DNA of 37,458 bases from an uncultured Chitinophagaceae bacterium (GCA_903830285.1 CAIKTE010000250.1:1-37458), one strand, 5' to 3'; counted from the first letter of the stretch, positions 6,555-15,334 are shown. Numbers and translations are program-made. Notes: generated from the sequence alone by a model not told the origin.

Positions 6555-8003
6555 ATGAAAAAACTATTTCCATTCTTGTTACTTCCCTGTTTAGCTTTTC
6601 AGCAACCTGTAAAAAAAACTAGCGATCATTCTGTAGCTAATAAAACTGTAACTGTTTATACAACTGCTGACAGCACTTCATTACGATTAAGTAATACTGC
6701 AACTTTGCAGTTCAAAGATTTTGGTCAGCCCAGAGAGACTGAGCCTTGTATATTCGTTGACCCATCCAAAAAATTTCAAACTTTCATTGGTATCGGAGGT
6801 GCATTGACTGATGCATCTGCAGAAACCTATGCGAAACTTCCAAAAGAAAAACAAGCCGAATTAATGCAGGCTTTATACGACACAAAAAAAGGGATCGGTT
6901 ATACATTGGCAAGAACCAATATTCACAGTTGCGATTTTTCCAGCGATTCATATACCTATGTTGCAGAAGGCGATGCTGATTTGAAATCTTTTAATGTAGA
7001 ACATGATTTTCAATTCCGAATTCCTTTCATCAAACAAGCCATAGCTGCAGCAGGTAATAAATTGACTTTGTTTGTTAGTCCTTGGAGCCCACCTGCTTTT
7101 ATGAAATCTAACGGTAGCATGCTGCATGGTGGTGAATTGAAAAAAGAGTTTTATCAATCATGGGCAAATTACTATGTGAAGTTTATCAAGACCTATGAAA
7201 AAGAAGGCATTCCTATCTGGGGATTAACTGTACAGAATGAACCTATGGCAGTTCAAACATGGGAATCCTGCAATTATACCGGTGAACAGGAAAGAGATTT
7301 TATTAAAAATTTTCTCGGGCCAACTTTGCAAAAAGAAGGATTGGGCAATAAAAAATTAATTGCATGGGATCATAACCGTGATCTTTTATATCAGCGTGCC
7401 AGCACGGTTTTAAATGATCCGCAAGCTGCAAAATATGTGTGGGGTATCGGTTTTCATTGGTATGAAAGCTGGACAGGCGGCGGTAAAATATTTGATAATG
7501 TAAAACGAGTATCTGAAGCATATCCCAATACTCATTTGATCTTTACAGAAGGATGTACCGAAATATTTAATCCTGCACAACTCAATTCATGGGTTTGGGG
7601 TGAAACTTATGGCAGATCCATGATCAATGATTTTAATAATGGTACTGTAGCATGGACAGACTGGAATGTTTTATTAGATGAAAAGGGTGGGCCCAATCAT
7701 GTAGGTAATTTTTGTTTTGCCCCTATACATGCTGACACAAAAACAGGACAATTAAATTATCTCAGTTCATATTATTATATCGGCCATTTTTCAAAGTTCA
7801 TTCGTCCGGGTGCAAAAAGGATCATCAGTTCTTCCAGCCGCGGACAGCTGCTAACTACTGCATTTGAAAATACAGATGGAAAAATTGTGGTAGTAGTTAT
7901 GAATCAAAGCGCAGAAAAAATTTCGTTCCGTTTATGGATCTCCGGAAAAGCAGCTGAAACCGTTAGTTTGCCGCATTCGATCGTTACGTTGGTTGTAAAT
8001 TAA
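6555..8003 (+). CDS. Glycoside hydrolase family 30 (glucosylceramidase-like)
   Basis: This exported 482-residue retaining glycosidase has the clan GH-A beta/alpha barrel and the trailing beta-sandwich of GH30. The family start FIGIGGALTDASAETYAKLP (residues 77-96) is clear. The acid/base is Glu229 in TVQNEP and the nucleophile Glu332 in IFTEGC. SPWSPPAFMKSN (175-186) and HWYESWTGG (301-309) line the active site. The end (FSKFIRPGAKRI, TAFENTDGKIVVVVMNQSAE) is the sandwich domain. The N-terminus MKKLFPFLLLPCLAFQQ is a signal sequence; Cys12 follows Pro, an atypical lipobox. Family substrates include beta-glucosides, beta-1,6-glucans and beta-xylosides; specificity cannot be assigned. A GH130 gene follows 265 nt downstream. 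Confidence 0.92.
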   Translation: MKKLFPFLLLPCLAFQQPVKKTSDHSVANKTVTVYTTADSTSLRLSNTATLQFKDFGQPRETEPCIFVDPSKKFQTFIGIGGALTDASAETYAKLPKEKQAELMQALYDTKKGIGYTLARTNIHSCDFSSDSYTYVAEGDADLKSFNVEHDFQFRIPFIKQAIAAAGNKLTLFVSPWSPPAFMKSNGSMLHGGELKKEFYQSWANYYVKFIKTYEKEGIPIWGLTVQNEPMAVQTWESCNYTGEQERDFIKNFLGPTLQKEGLGNKKLIAWDHNRDLLYQRASTVLNDPQAAKYVWGIGFHWYESWTGGGKIFDNVKRVSEAYPNTHLIFTEGCTEIFNPAQLNSWVWGETYGRSMINDFNNGTVAWTDWNVLLDEKGGPNHVGNFCFAPIHADTKTGQLNYLSSYYYIGHFSKFIRPGAKRIISSSSRGQLLTTAFENTDGKIVVVVMNQSAEKISFRLWISGKAAETVSLPHSIVTLVVN

Positions 8004-8022
8004 TTTTTAAATCATTCATTTT

Positions 8023-8054
8023 AAAACCTTGTGCTTTTATAGTGCAAGGTTTTT
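8023..8054 (+). terminator. Rho-independent terminator after GH30
   Basis: AAAACCTTGTGC pairs with GTGCAAGGTTTT through a stem that includes two G-U pairs. The loop is about TTTTATA and a short T tract follows. It starts 20 nt after the GH30 stop, so the GH130 gene is probably transcribed separately. Confidence 0.7.
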
Positions 8055-8147
8055 ATTTTGCCAACTTTTATAATTCTATTTAACTGTTGTTGCGTCGCAC
8101 ACTTTTACATTCTGTTCTTTATTGAGCTTTTACGGAGGCGTGTAATT

Positions 8148-8226
8148 GAACCACAAAGGGACAAAGACTCAAAGGAGTAAAAAGCAACTCTTTGTGAATC
8201 TTTGTGCCTTCGTGTCTTAGTGGTTC
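8148..8226 (+). repeat. Imperfect inverted repeat (dispersed-element type)
   Basis: The left arm GAACCACAAAGGGACAAAG is answered by a right arm ending CTTCGTGTCTTAGTGGTTC, with CAAAG/CTTTG blocks between, so the whole 79-nt stretch folds into one long imperfect hairpin. Similar ACCACAAAG...CTTTGTGGT words recur as dispersed intergenic repeats in other bacteria, as far as I recall. It contains no coding frame. Confidence 0.6.
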
Positions 8227-8268
8227 TAAAAATAAAAGAACTATCTTTCTGAACTAAACGATTGCTGT

Positions 8269-9435
8269 ATGAAAACATTTTCATCTTTACTTCTTGCATT
8301 TATTATTTTTTGCAGTTGCAATAATCCATCCAACAATCAAATAGCAGCAAAAGATTCAGTTCCAAATGCTGACGATTGGGCAATGCTCTCCTTTAAAAAA
8401 ACAGATTCTGTTAATCCTATCCTGACACCGGGTAAGAATAGTTTTATCGATCCCATTACCAAAAAGAAAAATTTCTGGGAAGAGAAAGATGTGTTCAATC
8501 CTGCGATCGTTATAAAAGAAGGTAAGATTTTTATGTTGTACCGTGCACAGGATAAAACAGGGAAACCTGAAGGGACTTCCCGAATTGGATTGGCAGAAAG
8601 CGTTGATGGCATTCATTTTACAAGACATACAGCACCGGTTCTATATCCCGACAATGATGCCTATAAAAAGTACGAATGGGAGGGTGGTTGTGAAGACCCG
8701 AGGATAGTGGAAGATGATAAAGGGACCTATTACATGACTTATACGGCATACGATGGCAAACTTGCCAGATTATTGGTTGCGACATCTACAGACTTAACTC
8801 ATTGGAAAAAGCAAGGGCATGTTTTTGCTGATGCATACAAAGGGAAATATGTTGACAAATGGTCTAAATCAGGTTCTATTGTGTCAACCTATAAAAATGG
8901 AAAGATCATTGCAACAAAGATCAATGGTAAATACTGGATGTACTGGGGAGATGTTTTTATCTGGGTTGCAACGTCGGATGATCTCATTCACTGGACACCA
9001 TTGGAAATGAAAGAGGGTGAACACGCAAAAGATTCATTGAAAAACTGGGCAGTTGACATGCCTGCATTACAGATCATTGTTCCTACACGCAATAAAAAAT
9101 TTGACAGCGATCTTGTAGAATCAGGCCCACCTGCCATGCTAACTGATAAGGGTATTCTTTTGATCTATAACAGCAAGAATTTAAGAAGTATAGGCGATAC
9201 AACATTACCAGAAGGAACATATGCTGCTGCTCAGGTTTTGTTTGATAAGAATGATCCAACTAAAATATTAAAAAGACTAGATCATTATTTTATCAAACCG
9301 GAACGACCTTATGAAATAACCGGACAAGTGAATCAAGTTTGTTTCTTGGAAGGATTAGCCAACTTTGATCATCAATGGTTTTTGTATTACGGTACTGCTG
9401 ATTCTAAGATCGCAGTAGCTGTTAGTAAGGAGTGA
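8269..9435 (+). CDS. Glycoside hydrolase family 130 (beta-mannoside phosphorylase/mannosidase-like)
   Basis: This 388-residue protein has a lipoprotein-type signal (FIIFCSC, lipid Cys probably 17) and a five-bladed beta-propeller signature of GH130. Motifs are DVFNPAIV (74-81), TSRIGLAESVDGIHF (103-117), GGCEDPRIV (139-147) with the conserved Asp143 proposed as general acid in the family, SKSGSI near 200, ESGPPAMLTDKGILLIYNS, and the closing VNQVCFLEGL...FLYYGTADSKIAVAVS. Family members phosphorolyse or hydrolyse beta-mannosides. An exported form is more likely a hydrolase, since phosphate and sugar phosphates are handled inside the cell; that is inference. It pairs with GH30 upstream, but no SusC/SusD genes are near. 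Its stop is 4 nt from the convergent VOC gene. Confidence 0.87.
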   Translation: MKTFSSLLLAFIIFCSCNNPSNNQIAAKDSVPNADDWAMLSFKKTDSVNPILTPGKNSFIDPITKKKNFWEEKDVFNPAIVIKEGKIFMLYRAQDKTGKPEGTSRIGLAESVDGIHFTRHTAPVLYPDNDAYKKYEWEGGCEDPRIVEDDKGTYYMTYTAYDGKLARLLVATSTDLTHWKKQGHVFADAYKGKYVDKWSKSGSIVSTYKNGKIIATKINGKYWMYWGDVFIWVATSDDLIHWTPLEMKEGEHAKDSLKNWAVDMPALQIIVPTRNKKFDSDLVESGPPAMLTDKGILLIYNSKNLRSIGDTTLPEGTYAAAQVLFDKNDPTKILKRLDHYFIKPERPYEITGQVNQVCFLEGLANFDHQWFLYYGTADSKIAVAVSKE

Positions 9436-9439
9436 TACG

Positions 9440-9808
9440 TTATTCAGTCAGTGAAAGCGTATTTCCGTCAGGATCCTTAAACCATGCTACTTTTGAGCCA
9501 TTGGGAGAGATCCATATTCCCAGATCATCCTGCTCAAAAAAGCCATACTTTTCGCAAAAGACATTTTTATTGTTGAGCGCTTTGATGGTAGCAACAATAT
9601 CATCCACATTCCAACCTAAGGCAGTGAAGGGATGTGCTATTAATTCCTGCACGGTGATCACTCTTAATAAAGTCCCATTTGCATTGAATTCTAATGCAAA
9701 TTTATCTTCCGATAATAATTCTAATCCTAACAGATCTCTGTAAAATGATTTTGCTTTGGTAGGCTGTACGGTTGGAACAAAGGCTTTTAATTTTTTGTCA
9801 GCAAGCAT
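9440..9808 (-). CDS. VOC (glyoxalase/bleomycin-resistance fold) family protein
   Basis: This 122-residue cytosolic protein consists of two beta-alpha-beta-beta-beta modules. The start is KLKAFVPTVQPTKAKSFYRD followed by LLGLELLSED. The second module carries ITVQELIAHPFTALGWNVDD and the closing WISPNGSKVAWFKDPDGNTL, the standard C-terminal VOC motif. Metal ligands cannot be assigned with confidence, and the substrate is unknown. It is co-directional with metZ, 97 nt downstream of that gene's end, so it may be a loose member of the same transcription unit. It converges with the GH130 gene. Confidence 0.8.
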   Translation of the reverse strand: MLADKKLKAFVPTVQPTKAKSFYRDLLGLELLSEDKFALEFNANGTLLRVITVQELIAHPFTALGWNVDDIVATIKALNNKNVFCEKYGFFEQDDLGIWISPNGSKVAWFKDPDGNTLSLTE

Positions 9809-9905
9809 GGGTATGATTTTTTAGTTTGAAAATCAAGTAGCCGTCAACAAAATAAATGTATAAAACGTTTTGCTTATTTCATAGAATTTGCTAAATAATA
9901 ATGCA

Positions 9906-11081
9906 TCAACATTTATCCAAAGCCTGTACAATATCCTTCAAAATATCATTCTTATCTTCCAGTCCAACACTGATACGGATCAATCCCGGCGTGATGTTCA
10001 CGGCTTTACGTTCTTCTTCAGTCAGTTTTGCATGAGTGGTACTTGCAGGATGAGAAGCAATGCTTCTGGTATCTCCCAAATTACCTGTGAGTGAAAGCAT
10101 TTGTAACCCATCTAAAAATTTCCTTCCGCTTTCCAATCCGCCTTTCAATTCAAAACATACAATACCACCACCATTCTTCATTTGCTTTTTGGCTATACTG
10201 TATTGCGGATGAGTAGTCAGATAAGGATATTTTAAACCAGATATTTTATTATTCGATTGCAATTGTTCAGCAATAAATAAAGCATTGGAAGCATGCCGTT
10301 CCATTCTTACATCCAATGTTTCCAAACTCTTGCTCAATACCCAAGCATTAAAAGGCGAAAGTGCAGGCCCAGTACTTCTGCAAAACAAATACACTTCTTT
10401 GATCAATTCCTTTTTTCCAAGAACAATACCTCCGAGTACTCTTCCTTGCCCGTCGAGCCATTTGGTCGCTGAATGTATCACAATATCAGCCCCTAATGCA
10501 AGTGGTGTTTGATTGATGGGTGTTGCAAAACAATTATCAACGTTTAAAATGATTTGATGTTTTTTAGAAAGTTTTGCGATCATCTCAATATCCAGAATAT
10601 CCAATCCGGGATTGGTGGGACTTTCGAGGTAGATCATTTTTGTATTGGGTTTAATGGCGGCTTCCCATTCTGCTTCTGATGCTGTTGCACTTACATAAGA
10701 ATATTCAATCCCAAACTTTGGCAGATACTTTGAAATGACCGTGTGTGTGCTTCCGAAAATGGAATTACAACTCAATAAATGATCGCCCTGTTTCATCAAT
10801 GCCAGAAATGACCCTGATATTGCACTCATTCCTGATGCAGTGGCATAGCCGCTTTCGGCGCCTTCCAGTGCACACATTTTATCAGTAAATTCCTGAACAG
10901 ACGGATTGCTGAAACGGCTGTAAATATTATCATCAGATTCATCTGCAAAAGCAGCACGCATTTCTTCTGCATTATCAAAACAAAAGCTACTGGTTAAGAA
11001 CAATGGGGTACTATGTTCCATTTCATTGGTTCTTTCAGTTTGTATTCGTATGGCTTTTGTTATTTTATTAAGTTCTGTCAT
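9906..11081 (-). CDS. metZ: O-acyl-homoserine sulfhydrylase (MetZ-like, Cys/Met metabolism PLP enzyme)
   Basis: This is a 391-residue fold-type I PLP enzyme. The PLP lysine is Lys207 in HSATKWLDGQGRVLGG, a stretch typical of MetZ rather than cystathionine gamma-synthase. Asp182 in LNVDNCFATP contacts the pyridine ring. Also visible are SRFSNPSVQEF (55-65), ASGMSAISG (82-90) and SHPASTTHAKLTEEER near the C-terminus. MetZ adds sulfide directly to an activated homoserine to make homocysteine. MetZ is usually named for O-succinylhomoserine, but metX nearby may supply O-acetylhomoserine, so the true substrate is open. It is the third gene of an osmC-cupin-metZ run with gaps of 36 and 31 nt. Confidence 0.88.
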   Translation of the reverse strand: MTELNKITKAIRIQTERTNEMEHSTPLFLTSSFCFDNAEEMRAAFADESDDNIYSRFSNPSVQEFTDKMCALEGAESGYATASGMSAISGSFLALMKQGDHLLSCNSIFGSTHTVISKYLPKFGIEYSYVSATASEAEWEAAIKPNTKMIYLESPTNPGLDILDIEMIAKLSKKHQIILNVDNCFATPINQTPLALGADIVIHSATKWLDGQGRVLGGIVLGKKELIKEVYLFCRSTGPALSPFNAWVLSKSLETLDVRMERHASNALFIAEQLQSNNKISGLKYPYLTTHPQYSIAKKQMKNGGGIVCFELKGGLESGRKFLDGLQMLSLTGNLGDTRSIASHPASTTHAKLTEEERKAVNITPGLIRISVGLEDKNDILKDIVQALDKC

Positions 11082-11112
11082 GGTCTTTATTTTGGAATAG
11101 ACAATAGTGAAT

Positions 11113-11451
11113 TTATTTTAAAAAATCTCCGTCGATAATTAAAAGCTTAACTCCGTTTTTTGAAACAGAACGGTGTGAACTTAAATTATCAGAAACAATG
11201 TAAGTCATTCCTTTTTGTAAAAAGAATTGCTCTCCGTTTTCAAGTTCACTGATAAATTCTCCATCAAGGCAATATACAATATGACCTTTTTTACACCAAT
11301 GATCTGCGATATAACCAGCAGAATATTCAACTATACGAATACGTGTTTGCTCAAATTGTAAAGTTTGCCAAAATGCTGTTCCTGTTTCTCCTGAATGTTC
11401 GGTTTTAGATATTTTAGACCAGTCAATTGTTTGAAATGGGATATTGCTCAT
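11113..11451 (-). CDS. Small cupin-fold protein (DHCW-motif type)
   Basis: This 112-residue single-domain cupin begins MSNIPFQTIDWSKI. The central ADHWCKKGHIVYCLDGEF (residues about 49-66) is the metal-box region with His/Cys residues, and SDNLSSHRSVSKNGVKLLI forms the second box. It resembles a small conserved bacterial cupin family annotated by its DHCW motif; the reaction is unknown. Its place between OsmC and MetZ, with short gaps on both sides, suggests a link to sulfur or redox metabolism; that is inference. No signal peptide. Confidence 0.8.
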   Translation of the reverse strand: MSNIPFQTIDWSKISKTEHSGETGTAFWQTLQFEQTRIRIVEYSAGYIADHWCKKGHIVYCLDGEFISELENGEQFFLQKGMTYIVSDNLSSHRSVSKNGVKLLIIDGDFLK

Positions 11452-11487
11452 TTACATTGCTATAATTTAGTACAAGAATTGTTTTGA

Positions 11488-11931
11488 CTATTCACTATCG
11501 ACTATGAACGAATGACTAACCTCCACCTTCCAATCCACTACACATCCTGCTGCTCTTAATGTTGCAGCAACAGAACAATATTTATCGATGGATAAAGCAC
11601 AAGCTTTTTTTGCTTTATCTTCATCCACGTTTCCGGTGAATCGAAAAATTACATTCACCTGTTTCCAAAGGGCAGGTTCTTTTCCTTGCTCACGTTCTCC
11701 TTCAATGGCTATATTAAAATCTTTTACTTCTTGTTTTTGTTTCTTTAGGATGGAAACAATATCAATACCGCTGCAACTGCCTAAGCTCATCAATAATAAT
11801 TGCATGGGACGAACGCCCGAATTGTGCCCGCCTATCTCCACCGCAGCATCCATTTGAACAATATGCCCACTGCTGTCCTTTCCTTCAAAAGCATAAGCCT
11901 CATCCACACGATTTACTTCAATTTTTATCAT
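11488..11931 (-). CDS. OsmC/Ohr-family peroxiredoxin-like protein
   Basis: This 147-residue protein has the OsmC fold. After an N-terminal beta region (GHIVQMDAAVEIGGHNSGVR), the long helix RPMQLLLMSLGSCSGIDIVS carries the peroxidatic Cys53. SIDKYCSVAATLRAAG carries the second cysteine, Cys119. The pair fits thiol-dependent reduction of organic hydroperoxides, although the YhfA-type subgroup has no proven substrate. It is the first gene of the run toward metZ and is preceded by an exact TAnnTTTG element. The last residues (HSFIVDSE) are encoded by low-complexity intergenic-like DNA, so the stop may have drifted. Confidence 0.87.
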   Translation of the reverse strand: MIKIEVNRVDEAYAFEGKDSSGHIVQMDAAVEIGGHNSGVRPMQLLLMSLGSCSGIDIVSILKKQKQEVKDFNIAIEGEREQGKEPALWKQVNVIFRFTGNVDEDKAKKACALSIDKYCSVAATLRAAGCVVDWKVEVSHSFIVDSE

Positions 11932-11947
11932 TTCTCAAAGATTTATG

Positions 11948-11955
11948 CAAATGTA
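11948..11955 (-). promoter_or_regulatory. -7 element for the osmC-cupin-metZ run
   Basis: On the minus strand this reads TACATTTG, an exact TAnnTTTG match, 16 nt before the osmC ATG. No clear -33 TTTG lies at the usual spacing. Confidence 0.45.
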
Positions 11956-12000
11956 ATTGATGCAAGTACTTATTTTGCTTCCGAAATACGAAATCAACTA

Positions 12001-13023
12001 ATGAAATTGTTCGAATATCAAGAAGACTTTGTTTTGGAGAATGGTAAAATACTGCATGGCATTAGCATTACCTATCAAACGCACGGGCATTTGAATGCAG
12101 ATGCTTCAAATGTTGTTTGGGTTTGTCATGCTTTGACTGCCAATGCAGATCCTGCTGATTGGTGGAAAGGTCTGGTGGGAGAGGGATCTATCATCAATCC
12201 AAAAGAACATTTTATTATTGGTGCTAATATTTTGGGCTCCTGTTATGGTACAACCGGACCGTTAAGCATCAATCCAAAAACAAATCAACCTTATTATTCC
12301 GATTTTCCATCCATCACCATACGTGATATGGTGAGAGCACATATTTTATTGCGCAAACATCTCGGGATTCCTAATATTAATTTATTGATCGGCGGTAGCA
12401 TGGGCGGTTATCAGGTGTTGGAATGGGCCATGATGGAAAAAGAGATCATTAAAAATATTTTTCTCATTGCAACTTCACCATCCGAAAGTGCCTGGGGTGT
12501 TGCTGTGCATACGGCACAAAGGTTGGCGATAGAAGCAGACAGTACCTGGAAGGATCATAGATCTGATGCAGGTTCGAAAGGATTGAAAGCGGCTCGTGCC
12601 ATTGGGATGTTAACTTATCGCAACTATGGAATTTATCAGGAAAAACAAACAGATCCTGACCCTGAAAAGATCGATGATTTCCGGGTTTCTTCTTACATCA
12701 CTTATCAAGGAGATAAATTAGTGAAACGTTTTAATGCTTACAGTTATTGGTTATTGACGAAGTCGATGGATAGTCATCATCTCGGAAGAAAACGTGGTGG
12801 TGATCTAATGAAAGCATTAGAATCAATCATTCAACCAACATTGATCATCGGTATTCACAGCGATATTCTTTGCCCCTTGGATGAACAACGTTTCATGGCC
12901 GATCATATGCCACATGCACAATTGGTAGAAATTGATTCTGCTTACGGTCATGATGGTTTTATCATTGAGACTAAACAGATCACAGAACATTTAAGTAAAT
13001 GGCTGGGTCAATTATACAATTAA
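12001..13023 (+). CDS. metX: Homoserine O-acyltransferase (MetX, alpha/beta hydrolase)
   Basis: This 340-residue protein begins MKLFEYQEDFVLENG. The alpha/beta-hydrolase triad is visible: Ser133 in LLIGGSMGGYQVLEW, Asp288 in GIHSDILCPL and His317 in YGHDGF. NADPADWWKGLVGEG, NILGSCYGTTGP and SITIRDMVRAH are family blocks. It transfers an acetyl group (or succinyl in some members) from the CoA ester to homoserine, feeding the MetZ enzyme encoded divergently 0.9 kb away. Upstream in-frame codons exist back to 11800 but overlap the divergent osmC gene; ATG 12001 gives the normal N-terminus. Its stop overlaps the stop of the convergent acylase gene by 4 nt. Confidence 0.92.
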   Translation: MKLFEYQEDFVLENGKILHGISITYQTHGHLNADASNVVWVCHALTANADPADWWKGLVGEGSIINPKEHFIIGANILGSCYGTTGPLSINPKTNQPYYSDFPSITIRDMVRAHILLRKHLGIPNINLLIGGSMGGYQVLEWAMMEKEIIKNIFLIATSPSESAWGVAVHTAQRLAIEADSTWKDHRSDAGSKGLKAARAIGMLTYRNYGIYQEKQTDPDPEKIDDFRVSSYITYQGDKLVKRFNAYSYWLLTKSMDSHHLGRKRGGDLMKALESIIQPTLIIGIHSDILCPLDEQRFMADHMPHAQLVEIDSAYGHDGFIIETKQITEHLSKWLGQLYN

Positions 13024-15065
13024 TTCGGGTGATAAATTCTTTCTGCGGTTTTATAAACTTCTTCTTTATTTAAAGTCATGTGCTTGGTCTGCTGATGCGT
13101 ATACATTTCCATCTGATCTGTGTAATGCGGTGAATCAGGTCTTGCAGAAGCACCATAAACATTGATTGATTCAATACTCGGACCATCTTTACTAAAGCGA
13201 ACTAGTTCAATATAAGCATCGCCCGACCTTCCCTGTACCATGCCATTTTTATATACTGCCGAATTCATGGCAGCCAAAACATCGGGGAGCCCCGGTAAAG
13301 GGATGGCTTTATCTCCTCTAACCAGTTTTTGAATATCCCCGAGTTGCAGATCGGTTCTGCCGAAATTCTTCATCATCTCTTCGCGGATACTTGTTAAAAT
13401 GGCAACTGCTTTTTCCTCCGTCAATGATTGCTTTCTTAAATAATCATTTAATTTTTTACTAATGGTAATATACACCATTAAAAAAGTTCCGGCACCAACA
13501 CTTTCAGCATTGGCTTTTTTATCCCAGTGATTCAAATTATTGACCAAATTAGCAATTTCAGGATGATCTGCAGCTTTCAATAAGAATAAAGAATCAATAT
13601 TCATTGGGAATGCAAAAGCTGTTGGATATTGCCTGTCGAATTTTATTTTCTTGAAATCTTCAAATGATACTTTATTCAGTCCTGCAACCAGTTCTTCAAA
13701 CCGTTTGCTCCTATTATTCTCTAAAGTTTCATAACCCATGGTAAGGTCTTTATTGATAGGATTCTCAGGCCCTTCGGTAGAATGGAAAGGAGAATGATTG
13801 GTATTGAAAACAAAACCGCTTTTGGGTTCTAATACCTGCGGAAGATCGGTTAGCGGATGAAGCTCATTCCATAAAGTGGCACTTGTGTTTCCCGGTAAAG
13901 TTCCTTTCCAGTTAAATTTAGGATCTCTGATTGGAATGCGGCCATTACTCAAATAAAAAATGGTATCATACCGGTCGGCATACACAATATTATAACCGGG
14001 GATCGCCAGCATATTCAATGCTGCTTTGAATTCTGTGAAGTTCTTTGCTTTATCAAATCTGTACCATTGTTCTAATCCGCGAATGTCCATCAATGCAGGC
14101 ATACGGATAGAGAATACCCCTTTTTCTGTAATTAATGTAGGGCCGTATTTACTCCAATATGCTTTTTTATGAACAGTGATATTGATCCCTGATACTTTTA
14201 CTTTCAAGGCAACATTTTTTTCTTCCATTGTTTCCCATTTTCCATCCATTTTATATTGCAGCTTATTTTCGGGATTCATTTCTAATTGATACATATCTAA
14301 TTTATCAGGTGCATTCACCGTATGTGCCCATCCTAAATATTGATTACATCCATGCAGAATACAGGGAGCACCGGGAAAATTTGCACCTAAAACATTCAAT
14401 CCTTCTTCGCTGCATAAATGGGCTTCATAAAAAGCTACAGGACCTTCTAATGGCTGATGTGCATTAATGTTCAAATAAACCTGACCATCTGCTGTTTTAT
14501 TGCTGTTGAAAGCAAAAGCATTGCTGCCGATCGGTTTTAAATTTTCTACTGTTTGAACAGTGCCTTTGAAAATAGAAGAGAGCGCCTTATCTGCTCCGGA
14601 TAAAATACTCATTTGTAAAACTGAATATTGTATCATGTCTTTTGGTGTAACCGGAAAAACCTTTTTCAGTAATATTTCATCTTTGTGCTTTGCTGCATAA
14701 GCATTTAATCCCGCACAATAGCCTTCTAATAATTTTTTGAATGCAGGGCTCAGATCGCTTTCATATTTCTCTTCAACGAGTTCGGGAATACGAAGTAGAT
14801 GAATGAGATAATCAACCGATGCGCCTTTCTTGCCCAGATATTGTGCCAGAATACTCTTGCCAGCCATTAAAGATTGCTGTATTGTTTTGAAATCATCTTC
14901 AGAAGCAGCCCAAGCTAAACCATACGCCACTTCTGCATCTGTTTTAGCGAAAATATGCGGCACGCCATATTTGTCACGAACAATATCAATTTTAGTTGCG
15001 TCAAATTGCGCAACAGAAATATAACAGATACAAAGCGATACAAAAATCAAGAGCAAATTTTTCAT
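13020..15065 (-). CDS. Penicillin acylase family (Ntn) hydrolase
   Basis: This 681-residue exported precursor starts with the signal peptide MKNLLLIFVSLCICYISVAQ. Family features are IDIVRDKYGVPHIFAKTDAE with YGLAWAASEDDF, the autocleavage and nucleophile site at Gly-Ser181 in KPIGSNAFAF (numbered from this start), GCNQYLGWAHTVNAPD, and FNTNHSPF in the large subunit. Autoproteolysis before Ser181 would give a small alpha and a large beta subunit. Relatives hydrolyse beta-lactam side chains, acyl-homoserine lactones or other N-acyl amides; substrate cannot be read here. An upstream ATG at 15086 would add seven polar residues before the signal peptide and is less likely. Confidence 0.9.
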   Translation of the reverse strand: MKNLLLIFVSLCICYISVAQFDATKIDIVRDKYGVPHIFAKTDAEVAYGLAWAASEDDFKTIQQSLMAGKSILAQYLGKKGASVDYLIHLLRIPELVEEKYESDLSPAFKKLLEGYCAGLNAYAAKHKDEILLKKVFPVTPKDMIQYSVLQMSILSGADKALSSIFKGTVQTVENLKPIGSNAFAFNSNKTADGQVYLNINAHQPLEGPVAFYEAHLCSEEGLNVLGANFPGAPCILHGCNQYLGWAHTVNAPDKLDMYQLEMNPENKLQYKMDGKWETMEEKNVALKVKVSGINITVHKKAYWSKYGPTLITEKGVFSIRMPALMDIRGLEQWYRFDKAKNFTEFKAALNMLAIPGYNIVYADRYDTIFYLSNGRIPIRDPKFNWKGTLPGNTSATLWNELHPLTDLPQVLEPKSGFVFNTNHSPFHSTEGPENPINKDLTMGYETLENNRSKRFEELVAGLNKVSFEDFKKIKFDRQYPTAFAFPMNIDSLFLLKAADHPEIANLVNNLNHWDKKANAESVGAGTFLMVYITISKKLNDYLRKQSLTEEKAVAILTSIREEMMKNFGRTDLQLGDIQKLVRGDKAIPLPGLPDVLAAMNSAVYKNGMVQGRSGDAYIELVRFSKDGPSIESINVYGASARPDSPHYTDQMEMYTHQQTKHMTLNKEEVYKTAERIYHPN

Positions 15066-15154
15066 ACGGTAGTTTGATGATTCCAAATCTAAGCCTTAAT
15101 TTTTTACTCAACCAAATCAAATAACTCTTGTTATTTTCGTATAAATCAATTGTT

Positions 15155-15334
15155 ATGGGCATCTGGAAACAAATACTCGAATATCTCTACATCAAAAAAA
15201 GAGATCCAAATGCTGAAAGAAATCAATACACAAAATACATGCATGGAATGAACCGGATCTCAATACTTCTTTTTCTGATCGCTTTACTCATCATGCTATT
15301 TAAACTGGTGATACTTCCATTGATCAAAAAATAA
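15155..15334 (+). CDS. Small single-pass membrane protein (DUF6728-like)
   Basis: This is a 59-residue protein, MGIWKQILEYLYIKKRDPN..., with a basic and polar N-terminal half and one hydrophobic segment (ISILLFLIALLIMLFKLVIL, residues about 35-54). KRDPNAE and YMHGMNRISI look conserved, and I recall similar short proteins in Bacteroidota annotated as DUF6728, though this is from memory. Function unknown; an N-in orientation is suggested by the positive residues before the membrane segment. It is divergent from the acylase gene. The upstream in-frame start at 15128 is not ATG and adds nothing conserved. Confidence 0.65.
   Translation: MGIWKQILEYLYIKKRDPNAERNQYTKYMHGMNRISILLFLIALLIMLFKLVILPLIKK

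Noticed and set aside
11082-11112. SAM-type riboswitch ahead of metZ
   Set aside because: The gap is 31 nt, too short for any known SAM riboswitch, and the spacer before metX (about 70 nt) shows no conserved helix set.
11800-12000. N-terminal extension of MetX
   Set aside because: It would overlap the divergent osmC gene and its promoter; the family N-terminus begins at 12001.
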